This document shows, piece by piece, positions 1 to 7,442 of a stretch of 64,000 bases of DNA. The stretch covers positions 1-64,000 of the forward strand of contig CAMHFN010000004.1 in assembly GCA_946184615.1 (NCBI GenBank), given 5' to 3'. Numbering within the stretch: position 1 is the stretch's first letter; every line of letters begins with the position of its first letter. The position numbers and the translations under genes are program-made. The notes under the pieces were generated by a model. It saw nothing but the letters and a program-made list of their open reading frames with translations. It was not told the origin of the DNA and did not search any database. The stretch comes from an uncultured Bacteroidales bacterium (GTDB taxonomy: Bacteria; Bacteroidota; Bacteroidia; Bacteroidales; F082).

Positions 1-508
1 GTTCGTTCCATTCGTTGGGGCCGAAGTCGGGCTTCCACTGCTCCGTGCCGAGGCGTGAGGACAGGCTCTCGTACTCACCTGTACGGCAGTAAGCAAGGTT
101 GCGGCGCTCCTTGATGTAGGCGGCCTCTTCGTAGCAGTAAATCGGGATATTCAGCTCGTCGCCGAGGCGTTTGCCGAGCTTGTGGGCATATTCGACCACT
201 TCTTCCATGGTGATGTTGCTCACAGGGATGAGGGGGCACACGTCGGTGGCACCTTGGCGCGGATGGGCGCCGTGGTGCTGACTCATGTCGATGAGCTCGG
301 CGGCTTTCTTCACCACGCGGTATGCAGCTTCGCACACAGGCTCAGGCTCACCCACAAAAGTGATGACGGTGCGGTTGGTGGTCATGCCGGGATCCACGTC
401 CAGCAGCTTGACGCCTTCCACTTTCTCGATTTCAGCGGTCACTTGGTCAATGATATTCTTGTCGCGGCCTTCGCTGATATTCGGCACGCATTCGATGAGT
501 TGTTTCAT
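1..508 (-). CDS. ftcD: Glutamate formimidoyltransferase, 5' part (cut by window edge)
   Basis: Translating the minus strand from the ATG at 508 gives 169 residues that run off the window start without a stop. The protein opens with MKQLIECVPNISEGRD, the typical N-terminus of formiminotransferases. A histidine-rich stretch (DMSQHHGAHPRMGATD) near residues 75-90 belongs to the formiminotransferase N-terminal subdomain. The enzyme moves the formimino group of N-formimino-glutamate, the end product of the Hut pathway, to tetrahydrofolate. It lies 104 bases downstream of a Cys-rich membrane protein and on the same strand as hutI, so both may belong to one long unit. Whether the gene is monofunctional or carries the cyclodeaminase domain cannot be seen here. 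The family call is firm. Confidence 0.93.
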   Translation of the reverse strand, partial: MKQLIECVPNISEGRDKNIIDQVTAEIEKVEGVKLLDVDPGMTTNRTVITFVGEPEPVCEAAYRVVKKAAELIDMSQHHGAHPRQGATDVCPLIPVSNITMEEVVEYAHKLGKRLGDELNIPIYCYEEAAYIKERRNLAYCRTGEYESLSSRLGTEQWKPDFGPNEWNE

Positions 509-516
509 TATTGATG

Positions 517-548
517 ATTTAAAGATTAAAAGATTCAATGATTTAAAA
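517..548. repeat. Intergenic array of four 8-base units before ftcD
   Basis: Four consecutive AT-rich octamers (ATTTAAAG, ATTAAAAG, ATTCAATG, ATTTAAAA) lie just upstream of the ftcD start, on the 5'-leader side. The same kind of 7- or 8-base periodic array recurs at about ten other gene borders in this window. Its function is unknown. Confidence 0.6.
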
Positions 549-612
549 CGGCGGCAAAGGTAGGGCTTTTTTCGTCACGAAAGGACGCTGACCTATTTAA
601 ATTAAAAAGAGA

Positions 613-1008
613 TTACTCCGTCAAGGTATCCATCCCGAGGGTGTCAGGCACCTCTATCATCACTTCTCCTTCAAGCGGCTCTTCGGGGAAGGTGTCGCAC
701 TGTACTACTTCGGTACTATCCATTGGCATCATCGGCATTCCTGCCGTTGGCTGAATCAACGGACCACATCCAGAGGCAGCGACAATGGTGCCCAGTGACA
801 GTCCAGCAAAAACGGCAACCTTACCCATGCGTTGGTGTTTTTCTAACTCGCGTTCCAGATAACGCACCTCAGCCTCGCATTTCGGGCACGTACCATCACA
901 GTCTCCTTTATGAGTGCATTCGGAAACAACCAGTTCAATGTCGTTTTCCAAGGCAATCTGCTGGCGGATTTCTTTCAAAATCTTACAAGTTTGCTTTCCT
1001 CTTTCCAT
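613..1008 (-). CDS. Cys-rich membrane-anchored protein, short paralogue without TonB domain
   Basis: 131 residues from the ATG at 1008. A longer reading from 1065 would overlap the upstream gene and lose the shared N-terminus. The first 63 residues match the next gene upstream at 52 positions. They contain a cysteine at 8 and a cluster C31-x5-C37-x3-C41-x2-C44 (in CTHKGDCDGTCPKC). A charged helix (RYLERELEKHQR) follows, then one hydrophobic segment at about 64-80 ending in Cys81. The rest is a short acidic, Met/Pro-rich tail. The positive charges before the membrane segment predict that the Cys cluster stays in the cytoplasm. No named function is known to me. The cluster could bind zinc or an iron-sulfur centre. 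It sits in a likely operon directly after its paralogue and a radical SAM gene. It looks like a copy that lost the TonB C-terminal domain. Confidence 0.75.
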   Translation of the reverse strand: MERGKQTCKILKEIRQQIALENDIELVVSECTHKGDCDGTCPKCEAEVRYLERELEKHQRMGKVAVFAGLSLGTIVAASGCGPLIQPTAGMPMMPMDSTEVVQCDTFPEEPLEGEVMIEVPDTLGMDTLTE

Positions 1009-1025
1009 AGTAAATTTTGTTTTTG

Positions 1026-1865
1026 TTACTCCAACGGGAAAAGAATCTTCTGCACACACCGGCATTCAAACAACGAGACGTCTCCATCTTTCAGTTCATA
1101 CCTTGCGGGGTGCCATTTTGTCCCTTGTAAGAAAGCGATCACTGCGGCATCCAGATTTAAGTCAAGACTATTCTCAACCATTACATCCACCACATCGCCT
1201 CCAGGGGTAACTGTAAAAGAAAGCTCCATTACGCCATTATACTGACCATTAATGGGTTTTCCTTTCAATCCTTCGGCAAGGTCTTTCAACATCTTTTGCT
1301 CACCTCCGGGATAACTGGGTGCTCTGAATTCTTTAGTTAATGCAACCAATTTCTCCAAACTGTTGCATTCTGTTCCATCGCTGATATGTCCATAGGGCAA
1401 CACACCACTGACAACGGACAGCTTTTCCATATCTGAGAAGAGGAAAAGGTCTTTCATCCATTTCTGATAGAACTCCTTATCAAAAGAGAACTCATTCTGG
1501 TACCACGCCACCAGTCCCATCAACCGTTCTTCAATGGTGTCGGGTTCCTGCTTTTGTGGTTCAACGACTTCGGCGACCACATCGCCGGCAAGGGGCTCCC
1601 TCGTCATCGGCTGAGTAGAATCGCACGATGCCGTTGTGAATAGAGTGCCGAGCGACAATCCAGCCACCATCGCGGCCTTACCCATCCGCTGGCGTTTCTC
1701 CAATTCGCGTTCCAGGTAACGCACCTCGGCTTCGCACTTCGGGCACGTACCTTGGCAGTCGCCTTTATAAGTACATTCCGAAGTCACCCATTCTATACCG
1801 TTCTCTTTTGCGATCTGCTCGCGGATCTCTTTCAAGATTTTACATGTTCGTTTACCTTTAGCCAT
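1026..1865 (-). CDS. Cys-rich N-terminus plus TonB-like C-terminal domain, membrane protein
   Basis: 279 residues from the ATG at 1865. The N-terminus carries Cys8 and the cluster C31-x5-C37-x3-C41-x2-C44, then a charged helix and a single membrane segment at about 64-80. The C-terminal 80 residues (from about MELSFTVTPGGDVVDVMV to the WHPARYELKDG region) have the spacing of a TonB C-terminal domain: a beta strand, a 'G-x-V' turn, a 'LD-x-A' helix and a 'W-x-PA' strand. The layout N-in, one membrane pass, TonB domain in the periplasm fits an energy transducer, but the Cys-rich cytoplasmic head is unlike classical TonB. The linker (about 85-200) shows no recognised domain. Twenty-three bases separate it from the radical SAM gene upstream, and 17 bases from its short paralogue downstream. 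It is probably co-transcribed with both. Confidence 0.8.
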   Translation of the reverse strand: MAKGKRTCKILKEIREQIAKENGIEWVTSECTYKGDCQGTCPKCEAEVRYLERELEKRQRMGKAAMVAGLSLGTLFTTASCDSTQPMTREPLAGDVVAEVVEPQKQEPDTIEERLMGLVAWYQNEFSFDKEFYQKWMKDLFLFSDMEKLSVVSGVLPYGHISDGTECNSLEKLVALTKEFRAPSYPGGEQKMLKDLAEGLKGKPINGQYNGVMELSFTVTPGGDVVDVMVENSLDLNLDAAVIAFLQGTKWHPARYELKDGDVSLFECRCVQKILFPLE

Positions 1866-1888
1866 CTTAAATTCTTGTTTTTTGATAC

Positions 1889-2497
1889 TCACCTAACTAA
1901 ATAATGGAACTCATCAAAGCGGGTCACGCCCATCGCCTTCAATTGTTCCAAACTCTGCTTTACCTCTTTTTCTGTGTTGAAATCAGGAATATGGGGAACT
2001 CGCACCAGAATACGATTCGGATCTCCATGTTGCAAAAGCCATTCCAAATTCTTCATTGTCAAAACATTATTTTTCCCCGTATAGGCTTCGTAGATTTCAG
2101 GATTCATGTCTTTGATATCTACGATATACCCATCCAGGATGGGGTCAAGCGTTTCCACTTTCTCAAAAGGCACATTAAGGCTAGTTTCTGCTACAAGTTG
2201 CCATTGCGGTCCGCAAAGTGAGCGGAATTCCTTGATGAACTCCCCTTGCAGCATGGGTTCTCCCCCACCGAAAGTGACACCTCCGCGGGTGGCCAGAAAA
2301 TACAATTGGTCCACCTTCACCTCCTCAAACAGGCGCTCGGGCGTGTAGGTTCTTCCCTTTTCAGGATCCCATGAGATTTTGTTAATGCAATACTTACATC
2401 GCAGAGGACAGCCGTTGAAGGCCACCAAAGTGGTGACACCCTCTCCATCTGTCGTCAGACGGTGACGGCTAATTCCTATGATGCGCACTGCATCCAT
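1889..2497 (-). CDS. Radical SAM protein, PFL-activating-enzyme-like
   Basis: 202 residues from the ATG at 2497. A GTG one codon earlier is possible. The motif C30-x3-C34-x2-C37 (NGCPLRCKYCIN) binds the SAM-dependent 4Fe-4S cluster. GGVTFGGGEPMLQ at about 72-84 is the GGE motif in the form typical of glycyl-radical activases. The VDIKD motif near 125 also fits that subgroup. It is short for an activase (usually about 240-300) and has no extra ferredoxin-type Cys pairs, so its target is uncertain. No glycyl-radical enzyme lies in the window. Its start overlaps the stop of the DUF5723 gene by one base (TGATG), which suggests coupled translation. The downstream neighbours are two Cys-rich membrane proteins, the obvious candidate partners. 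Confidence 0.88.
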   Translation of the reverse strand: MDAVRIIGISRHRLTTDGEGVTTLVAFNGCPLRCKYCINKISWDPEKGRTYTPERLFEEVKVDQLYFLATRGGVTFGGGEPMLQGEFIKEFRSLCGPQWQLVAETSLNVPFEKVETLDPILDGYIVDIKDMNPEIYEAYTGKNNVLTMKNLEWLLQHGDPNRILVRVPHIPDFNTEKEVKQSLEQLKAMGVTRFDEFHYLVR

Positions 2498-4002
2498 CAC
2501 TCCTCGGACTCTGTCCCCGCTTTGGACTCTATTTCGTCCCCGGTTTCGGATCCTGCTTCATATTCTGCTTCAGCCTCAGCGGCATGATCTCTCAACACAA
2601 TGGTTTCGCTCCGACTAATCTTGTCACCACTCGTAAACGAAATACCAAATTGGGCATTTACCATACTTCTATTCGCAGGATTGAAGAAGCCAAACAGGTT
2701 ATTGGTAGCAAAATAAATGAGCATACCTCCCAGATTGGCACTCAAGCCAAGGCCCAAGTTGTCAAATCCACCAGGCATCATGGTATACGTTGCCACCACA
2801 TCATATCTTTCATTAAACGAGCCAGTATAGGCAAGGGTCATGGCGGGTTTCATGCCCAACCCCACGTTGAAACCGGTGAACTGGGCCGAAAAACGATGTT
2901 CCGGAGTCAAGTCATAATAGCCACGCAACATCAAGTTGGTATACAATCCTGTAGTATAGCCGACCAAGTTCTGGTTTTGCAGCTGGAAATAGCCACGCAA
3001 CGAATCCACAAGACCATTGACATACCCTGGAGTATTCACGATGTCATTGACTTGTTCTGCGGTCAGTCCAGGGAAGACAAAGGCTCCATCGTCATAAAAC
3101 GAGCCATTATCCTGCAACTCACCTGAGAAATTAATTGCATACGTCTTCCAGCGAATAAAACCGAGGTCGTTAAGTGCCGCGGCTGCCCCCCAATGGTCAT
3201 CGAACTTATATTCTGCTCCCAAGTCGATGCCAAGCCCATAGTTTTTGAATAAGGTGGCGGGATTGAAATGGTTGTCCTTGAGCCTCATATTTCCATTCTC
3301 ATCATTGACAATCTCCACTGGAAGTGAGGCATTGACATTGGCAGCGCTCATCAGCTTCAAAGCGTAAGTCTCTGGGTCAGTATAGAGTTTCACGTTCAAC
3401 GCCTGGGTCTTGGCATCCATGAAACCCATGAGGAACTTGAGGCGGACACCGATATTCAGTTCTTCCAATAGGCTCATTTGATACCCAAAATCGAATTCTT
3501 GGAAAGCTCTAGCCGAAAGACCTATATTAATATCAGCAGGATTCGACTCACCCAAAAAGGCAGAGTTGCCATTGGCAAGAAGTTGAACCATGTCCTTGTT
3601 GTAACGCAGTGACTCTACCTCCCGGAAACGATGGGTATAGGTGAAATAGCCGTATTTGGTACGGCGACCGCAGTTGAAAATGTCAACATTAACGTAGGTA
3701 TTGAGGTAATTCACATCCCTGAGGCTAGCAACACCTGCGTTAAGATCCACGGTCGTTGGTTGACCGTTGCCGTTGAAACGGAAAAACTTATCGTATTTCA
3801 GGCCGATATTCTGAGCTCCTATGTTAATACCGCCCAAGGCAAAATCAAAATAACCGTAATCCGCGGTATAGAAAGCAGGGTTGGCAAATGCAGCCCTAGG
3901 ATTGTTACGCATGAAATCCACGGGGGACACAAACTGGGCCGTCGCCACCGACGACAGCATAACCACAAACAATAAAGTTGCAAAGATTCTGATTTGTTTC
4001 AT
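2497..4002 (-). CDS. DUF5723-type outer-membrane beta-barrel protein
   Basis: 501 residues with a signal peptide (hydrophobic 6-20, cleavage after VATA-Q). The body is rich in alternating aromatic/polar strands and motifs such as NNPRAAFANPAFY and FNPANRSMVNAQFGISF, typical of Bacteroidota DUF5723 barrels. It ends in an unusual acidic tail of about 30 residues dominated by Glu, Ala and Ser. The function of the family is not known; a barrel in the outer membrane is inferred. It follows a lipoprotein gene by 15 bases and overlaps the radical SAM gene by one base, so it is in the middle of an operon. Lipoprotein plus DUF5723 is a combination I believe recurs in this phylum, but that is recollection only. 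Confidence 0.82.
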   Translation of the reverse strand: MKQIRIFATLLFVVMLSSVATAQFVSPVDFMRNNPRAAFANPAFYTADYGYFDFALGGINIGAQNIGLKYDKFFRFNGNGQPTTVDLNAGVASLRDVNYLNTYVNVDIFNCGRRTKYGYFTYTHRFREVESLRYNKDMVQLLANGNSAFLGESNPADINIGLSARAFQEFDFGYQMSLLEELNIGVRLKFLMGFMDAKTQALNVKLYTDPETYALKLMSAANVNASLPVEIVNDENGNMRLKDNHFNPATLFKNYGLGIDLGAEYKFDDHWGAAAALNDLGFIRWKTYAINFSGELQDNGSFYDDGAFVFPGLTAEQVNDIVNTPGYVNGLVDSLRGYFQLQNQNLVGYTTGLYTNLMLRGYYDLTPEHRFSAQFTGFNVGLGMKPAMTLAYTGSFNERYDVVATYTMMPGGFDNLGLGLSANLGGMLIYFATNNLFGFFNPANRSMVNAQFGISFTSGDKISRSETIVLRDHAAEAEAEYEAGSETGDEIESKAGTESEE

Positions 4003-4017
4003 TGTCGTATCCTCCTA

Positions 4018-5553
4018 TTAATTATTGTGAATATCCAACTCACCACCATAAATCACGTCAGCCTTAAGTGTCAAACCCAAACTGTTGTTGACATTAATGG
4101 AGGCCGTGGTTCCTCCCGTATTAAGACCCGCTTTCAGAAGCAGTTTCTTCGATTCAAAAAGACGGTTCAAGCTCTCATGGGTCACCGAAACATTGGTATT
4201 TGTGACCACCGGTGCCCCTGAAACCCATGCGTCAATATCCAAACCATTGTCAAGAATCTGTCCTGTGATTTGGTCATTGTCGTCAAGGGTGTAAAGCTGT
4301 GCATCCAAGTTAAAGGGGAACTTCGAGTCAAACGTAATGTGCAAAACGACTTTATTGACAAGGTCAGGCACCTCAACCTTTGAAATATCAATATCAAAGG
4401 TATCGAGATAGAAAACACCTTCATCACTTTCAAAACTGAACGGGATTTCAACGCCGACACCGAGACCCAATACAGAGGTCCTGCGAATAACAATGTCATT
4501 GGACACTCCGCCTGGATTGAACACGGCCTCGCCACCCAAACGGAATGAATTGTGTTGCGTATTGAGATCAAAGTTGGGATAAAACACTTGTTCCACCATT
4601 TCATCGCCAGTAGGAGCCAGATTGGGAGCAAAACCCTCTGGGAAGATGGGAGAAGTCACTCCATCCGCTCCATAAAACTCCAAGGTGTCCATACTCACCA
4701 TGGCATTCAAACCGCCAAAGGTATTCTTATGTTTAAGGACAAGTTTCGCATTCTTCAAAGCGATATCGCCACTGACATTCACTGGCAGGAAGAACGTGGT
4801 GTCGACGGGTGCTATTCTTTGAGATTGTGAGGCGAGATGTCCTTTAAGCTCTTCTAGCACCAAGTCTTTCAGTTCCACCGAAGCATGCATGTGAAGCTGT
4901 GGCTGTTCGAGAATCGTACTGTCCAACTCAGATACGATCACATAATTCAAGACAATAGCTTCTTCATTAAGATGGAACGTTGCACCAGAAAGATCCAGAT
5001 GGGCAGCATCACCACACAACGTATCGCCAGGCCACTCGGGGTTCGTGATATCCGGAGAGGAGATTGTCCAACTCTTGACAGTGAACATATTGCTGGTGGG
5101 AACCATTCCAATCATGCCACTCTCAATTTTCACATAATCAATGGAAGAGACACTGTCGGAAGATAACTCGATCCTCTGCTGGCAATAAAGGGTATCCTTC
5201 ATAGCAACAGGCAACGGCACGCCTGAACCATAGAACTCGTTGGGCAATTCAAAATCAAAATCGAGTCCAAAAGCAGCGATGGTCATGAAATTTTTGCCCG
5301 AAAGGATGTTGTCCAAGGTGTAATCGTAGGCGATATAGAGGTTGGAGTCTGCATCATACCTGATCATACCATTATAGTTCAACTGGGTCAGCACCTGCTT
5401 GAGGGAGGCTCGGGCAGAACCAATAGGGAGATTCCACTCTCCGGAGCCCTCGACCGTTTCAAGCTCGCTGAAGTCGAACCTGTTTTTGTTGCAGGAGAAC
5501 ATCAAAATGGCCGCAAACGCCAATGTCACCCCTAATAGTAAACGTCTTTTCAT
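4018..5553 (-). CDS. Large exported lipoprotein of unknown function
   Basis: 511 residues from the ATG at 5553. The N-terminus is a lipoprotein signal ending LMFSC with Cys21 as the lipidation site. The rest is beta-rich, with many 'LDLSGATFHLNEEA'-like strands and no catalytic motif that I recognise. Phrases like NVSGDIALKNAKLVLKH and SLGLTLKADVIYGG suggest repeated beta-sandwich folds, perhaps adhesin- or LEA-like. It lies 34 bases after hutI and 15 bases before the DUF5723 barrel on the same strand, so a surface complex of lipoprotein plus barrel is plausible. No more specific function can be supported. Confidence 0.78.
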   Translation of the reverse strand: MKRRLLLGVTLAFAAILMFSCNKNRFDFSELETVEGSGEWNLPIGSARASLKQVLTQLNYNGMIRYDADSNLYIAYDYTLDNILSGKNFMTIAAFGLDFDFELPNEFYGSGVPLPVAMKDTLYCQQRIELSSDSVSSIDYVKIESGMIGMVPTSNMFTVKSWTISSPDITNPEWPGDTLCGDAAHLDLSGATFHLNEEAIVLNYVIVSELDSTILEQPQLHMHASVELKDLVLEELKGHLASQSQRIAPVDTTFFLPVNVSGDIALKNAKLVLKHKNTFGGLNAMVSMDTLEFYGADGVTSPIFPEGFAPNLAPTGDEMVEQVFYPNFDLNTQHNSFRLGGEAVFNPGGVSNDIVIRRTSVLGLGVGVEIPFSFESDEGVFYLDTFDIDISKVEVPDLVNKVVLHITFDSKFPFNLDAQLYTLDDNDQITGQILDNGLDIDAWVSGAPVVTNTNVSVTHESLNRLFESKKLLLKAGLNTGGTTASINVNNSLGLTLKADVIYGGELDIHNN

Positions 5554-5587
5554 GTTTCAGAATTTTAATTAATGATACTATTTTTAT

Positions 5588-6829
5588 TTAAACAAATTTT
5601 CCATTAATGATCATTTTTGCCACCTTATTGGCACCATAGTAATACGGCATGAATTCAAGTTGTTCCATCGGTTGCGTAACAATGAGGTTCGCTATCTTTC
5701 CTTTTGTAATGCTTCCCAACTGATCGCTGACACCCATGGCGTAAGCTGTGTTAAGCGTAGTTGCGTTCAACGCTTCTTCAGGAGTCAAACGATAGCGGAT
5801 GCAAGCCATGGAAAGGATCAGTTGCATGTTACCCGAAGGAGAAGTCCCTGGGTTGAAGTCGGATGCCATGGCGACGGGCAGTCCATTTTGGATCATCTCA
5901 CGGGCTGGGGAGAGCGGCAGGTTGAGGAAGAAGGCACATCCTGGCAGGATGGTCGGCATGGTCTCGGTATCTTTTAAGCACTCTATTTCCTCTTTCCCTA
6001 TCTGTTCGAGGTGGTCTACTGAGATGGCACCGTATTTCACGCCCACCTGTACGCCGCCAGAGATAGCCATTTCATTCGCATGAATCTTCGGCCTCATGCC
6101 ATATTTGATCCCTGCCATGAGGATACGTTCGGTATCTTCACAGGTAAAGAACCCTTTATCGCAAAACACATCGATGAAGTCAGCCAGATCTTCGGAAGCC
6201 ACCAGAGGAATCATCTCATTGATAACAAGATCGACATAATCCTCTTGGTGTCCCCGGTATTCCATGGGGATGCCATGTGCGCCCAAAAAATTCGACTTGA
6301 TGGTCAGTGGCGAGTTTTCTTTTAATCGACGGATGACACGTAACAGTTTCAGTTCGCTCTCGGTGGTCAAGCCATAGCCGCTTTTAATCTCGATGGCACC
6401 CGTTCCCATACGCATCACCTCGTCGAGGCGTTGCTGAGCCATATCGTAAAGTTCCTCCTCCGAAGCAGCCGCTGTTGCCTTTGCCGAATTAAGGATACCT
6501 CCTCCCCTTTTGGCAATCTCTTCATAGCTCAAGCCACGAATCTTGTCGACGAATTCCATTTCACGTGAGTTGGCGTAAACCAAGTGAGTGTGGGAATCAC
6601 AAAAAGCAGGCATCACGACACTGCCACTGAAATCATAAACGCGATGGTTTTCCTCCAGATATTTCTTGCATTCCGGTGAACCCATCGCACCATAATCAGC
6701 AATTTTCTTTCCTTTAATCAAAAGGAACGCATTCTTGATCCTTCCCAACTCCGACATCTCGGCACCTCGTTTCAGCAAAAGGCCCTTTTCTTCGATGCCG
6801 ACGAGTTCTTTAATGTTGACAATCAGCAT
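5588..6829 (-). CDS. hutI: Imidazolonepropionase
   Basis: 413 residues from the ATG at 6829. An in-frame start 51 codons earlier would run through the promoter and into the divergent gene, so it is rejected. The enzyme hydrolyses 4-imidazolone-5-propanoate to N-formimino-L-glutamate in the third step of histidine breakdown. It is a metal-dependent amidohydrolase. Visible landmarks are MPAFCDSHTHLVYANSRE (metal HxH and substrate site), IEIKSGYGLTTESELK, KIHANEM, SVDHLEQIG and ASDFNPGTSPSGNM. The length equals the family norm. A good divergent promoter lies at 6849-6879. It is the first gene of a long minus-strand run whose last gene is ftcD, which uses its product. Confidence 0.95.
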   Translation of the reverse strand: MLIVNIKELVGIEEKGLLLKRGAEMSELGRIKNAFLLIKGKKIADYGAMGSPECKKYLEENHRVYDFSGSVVMPAFCDSHTHLVYANSREMEFVDKIRGLSYEEIAKRGGGILNSAKATAAASEEELYDMAQQRLDEVMRMGTGAIEIKSGYGLTTESELKLLRVIRRLKENSPLTIKSNFLGAHGIPMEYRGHQEDYVDLVINEMIPLVASEDLADFIDVFCDKGFFTCEDTERILMAGIKYGMRPKIHANEMAISGGVQVGVKYGAISVDHLEQIGKEEIECLKDTETMPTILPGCAFFLNLPLSPAREMIQNGLPVAMASDFNPGTSPSGNMQLILSMACIRYRLTPEEALNATTLNTAYAMGVSDQLGSITKGKIANLIVTQPMEQLEFMPYYYGANKVAKMIINGKFV

Positions 6830-6848
6830 GTTTTTGGCATTTAATTTG

Positions 6849-6879
6849 CAAAGATAAGAATCTTCTGTGGATAAAACAA
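6849..6879 (-). promoter_or_regulatory. Bacteroidota-type promoter for hutI
   Basis: On the minus strand this reads TTG, 20 bases, TATCTTTG, which fits the -33 TTG and -7 TAnnTTTG elements of Bacteroidota sigma-ABfr. The -7 box is 20 bases from the hutI start codon. It shares the 85-base divergent spacer with the thioredoxin promoter. Confidence 0.7.
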
Positions 6880-6889
6880 ATAAAGTGAT

Positions 6890-6897
6890 TATATTTG
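6890..6897 (+). promoter_or_regulatory. -7 box upstream of the thioredoxin gene
   Basis: TATATTTG matches TAnnTTTG and lies 18 bases before the ATG at 6915. No clean TTG is seen 19-20 bases upstream (the sequence there is TGTGG), so this is a weaker call than the divergent hutI promoter. Confidence 0.5.
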
Positions 6898-6914
6898 CAG
6901 AAAATTTGGAAAAC

Positions 6915-7352
6915 ATGAAAAAAGCCTTTTTGATCGCCTTGATGATTATTGCTGTTGGGTTTACCGCCAATGCCCAAAGCAAGAACGAAACCTCTAAAGT
7001 TACCCACTTGACCTATAAAGAGTTCATCAAAAAAGTGTGGGATTTTGAAAAGAATCCTAGCGACTTCGTTTACAAAGGGAAGTTGCCAGCCATCATCGAC
7101 TTTTACGCCGACTGGTGTGGTCCTTGCCGGATGACAGCCCCTGTTTTGGAGAAAATCGCCAATGAGTATGACGGCAAATTGCTGGTTTACAAAATCAACA
7201 CCGACCAAGAACGCGACTTGGCTTCCATCTTTCAGATAAGAAGCATCCCTGCCCTACTGTTCATTCCTATGGAGGGTCAACCTATGATGCAGGTAGGCGC
7301 CATGAATGAAGCACAATTCAAAGAGGTTATCGACCATCGTCTTATAAAATAA
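6915..7352 (+). CDS. Exported thioredoxin-like protein
   Basis: 145 residues from the ATG at 6915, chosen because a signal peptide begins there (MKKAFLIALMIIAVGFTANA, cleavage before Gln21). The thioredoxin fold follows, with W67-C68-G-P-C71 in FYADWCGPCRMTAP and the cis-proline loop in IRSIPALLF. It is likely a periplasmic dithiol-disulfide oxidoreductase. The WCGPC site is that of reducing thioredoxins, but the redox direction cannot be read from sequence. It is followed at 12 bases by a tiny lipoprotein-like frame and a WbqC gene. Similar exported thioredoxins are widespread in Bacteroides and relatives. Confidence 0.9.
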   Translation: MKKAFLIALMIIAVGFTANAQSKNETSKVTHLTYKEFIKKVWDFEKNPSDFVYKGKLPAIIDFYADWCGPCRMTAPVLEKIANEYDGKLLVYKINTDQERDLASIFQIRSIPALLFIPMEGQPMMQVGAMNEAQFKEVIDHRLIK

Positions 7353-7364
7353 AAAAGTATATAT

Positions 7365-7442
7365 ATGAAGAAAATATTAATTTCCTTCATAGTGCTTTTA
7401 ACGACAGGTTTCCTGGCTTGTGCTCCCGAAGAAAAAAAGTAA
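7365..7442 (+). CDS. 25-residue lipoprotein-like peptide
   Basis: An ATG at 7365 opens a 25-codon frame, MKKILISFIVLLTTGFLACA followed by PEEKK and TAA. It is a complete lipoprotein signal peptide with lipobox FLAC and only six residues after the cysteine. It lies 12 bases after the thioredoxin stop and overlaps the putative GTG start of the WbqC gene by 23 bases in another frame. It may be a real micro-lipoprotein, a translated leader that couples translation to WbqC, or the remnant of a fusion broken at the A7 run (7432-7438). Confidence 0.5.
   Translation: MKKILISFIVLLTTGFLACAPEEKK

Noticed and set aside
1026-1865. The C-x3-C-x2-C within the Cys-rich head as a second radical SAM motif
   Set aside because: The spacing is the same but the head is only about 60 residues, lacks a GGE motif and a barrel, and is followed by a membrane helix.
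6830-6982. A 51-codon N-terminal extension of hutI
   Set aside because: It would cross the divergent promoters and overlap the thioredoxin start. The ATG at 6829 gives the usual family length and start.
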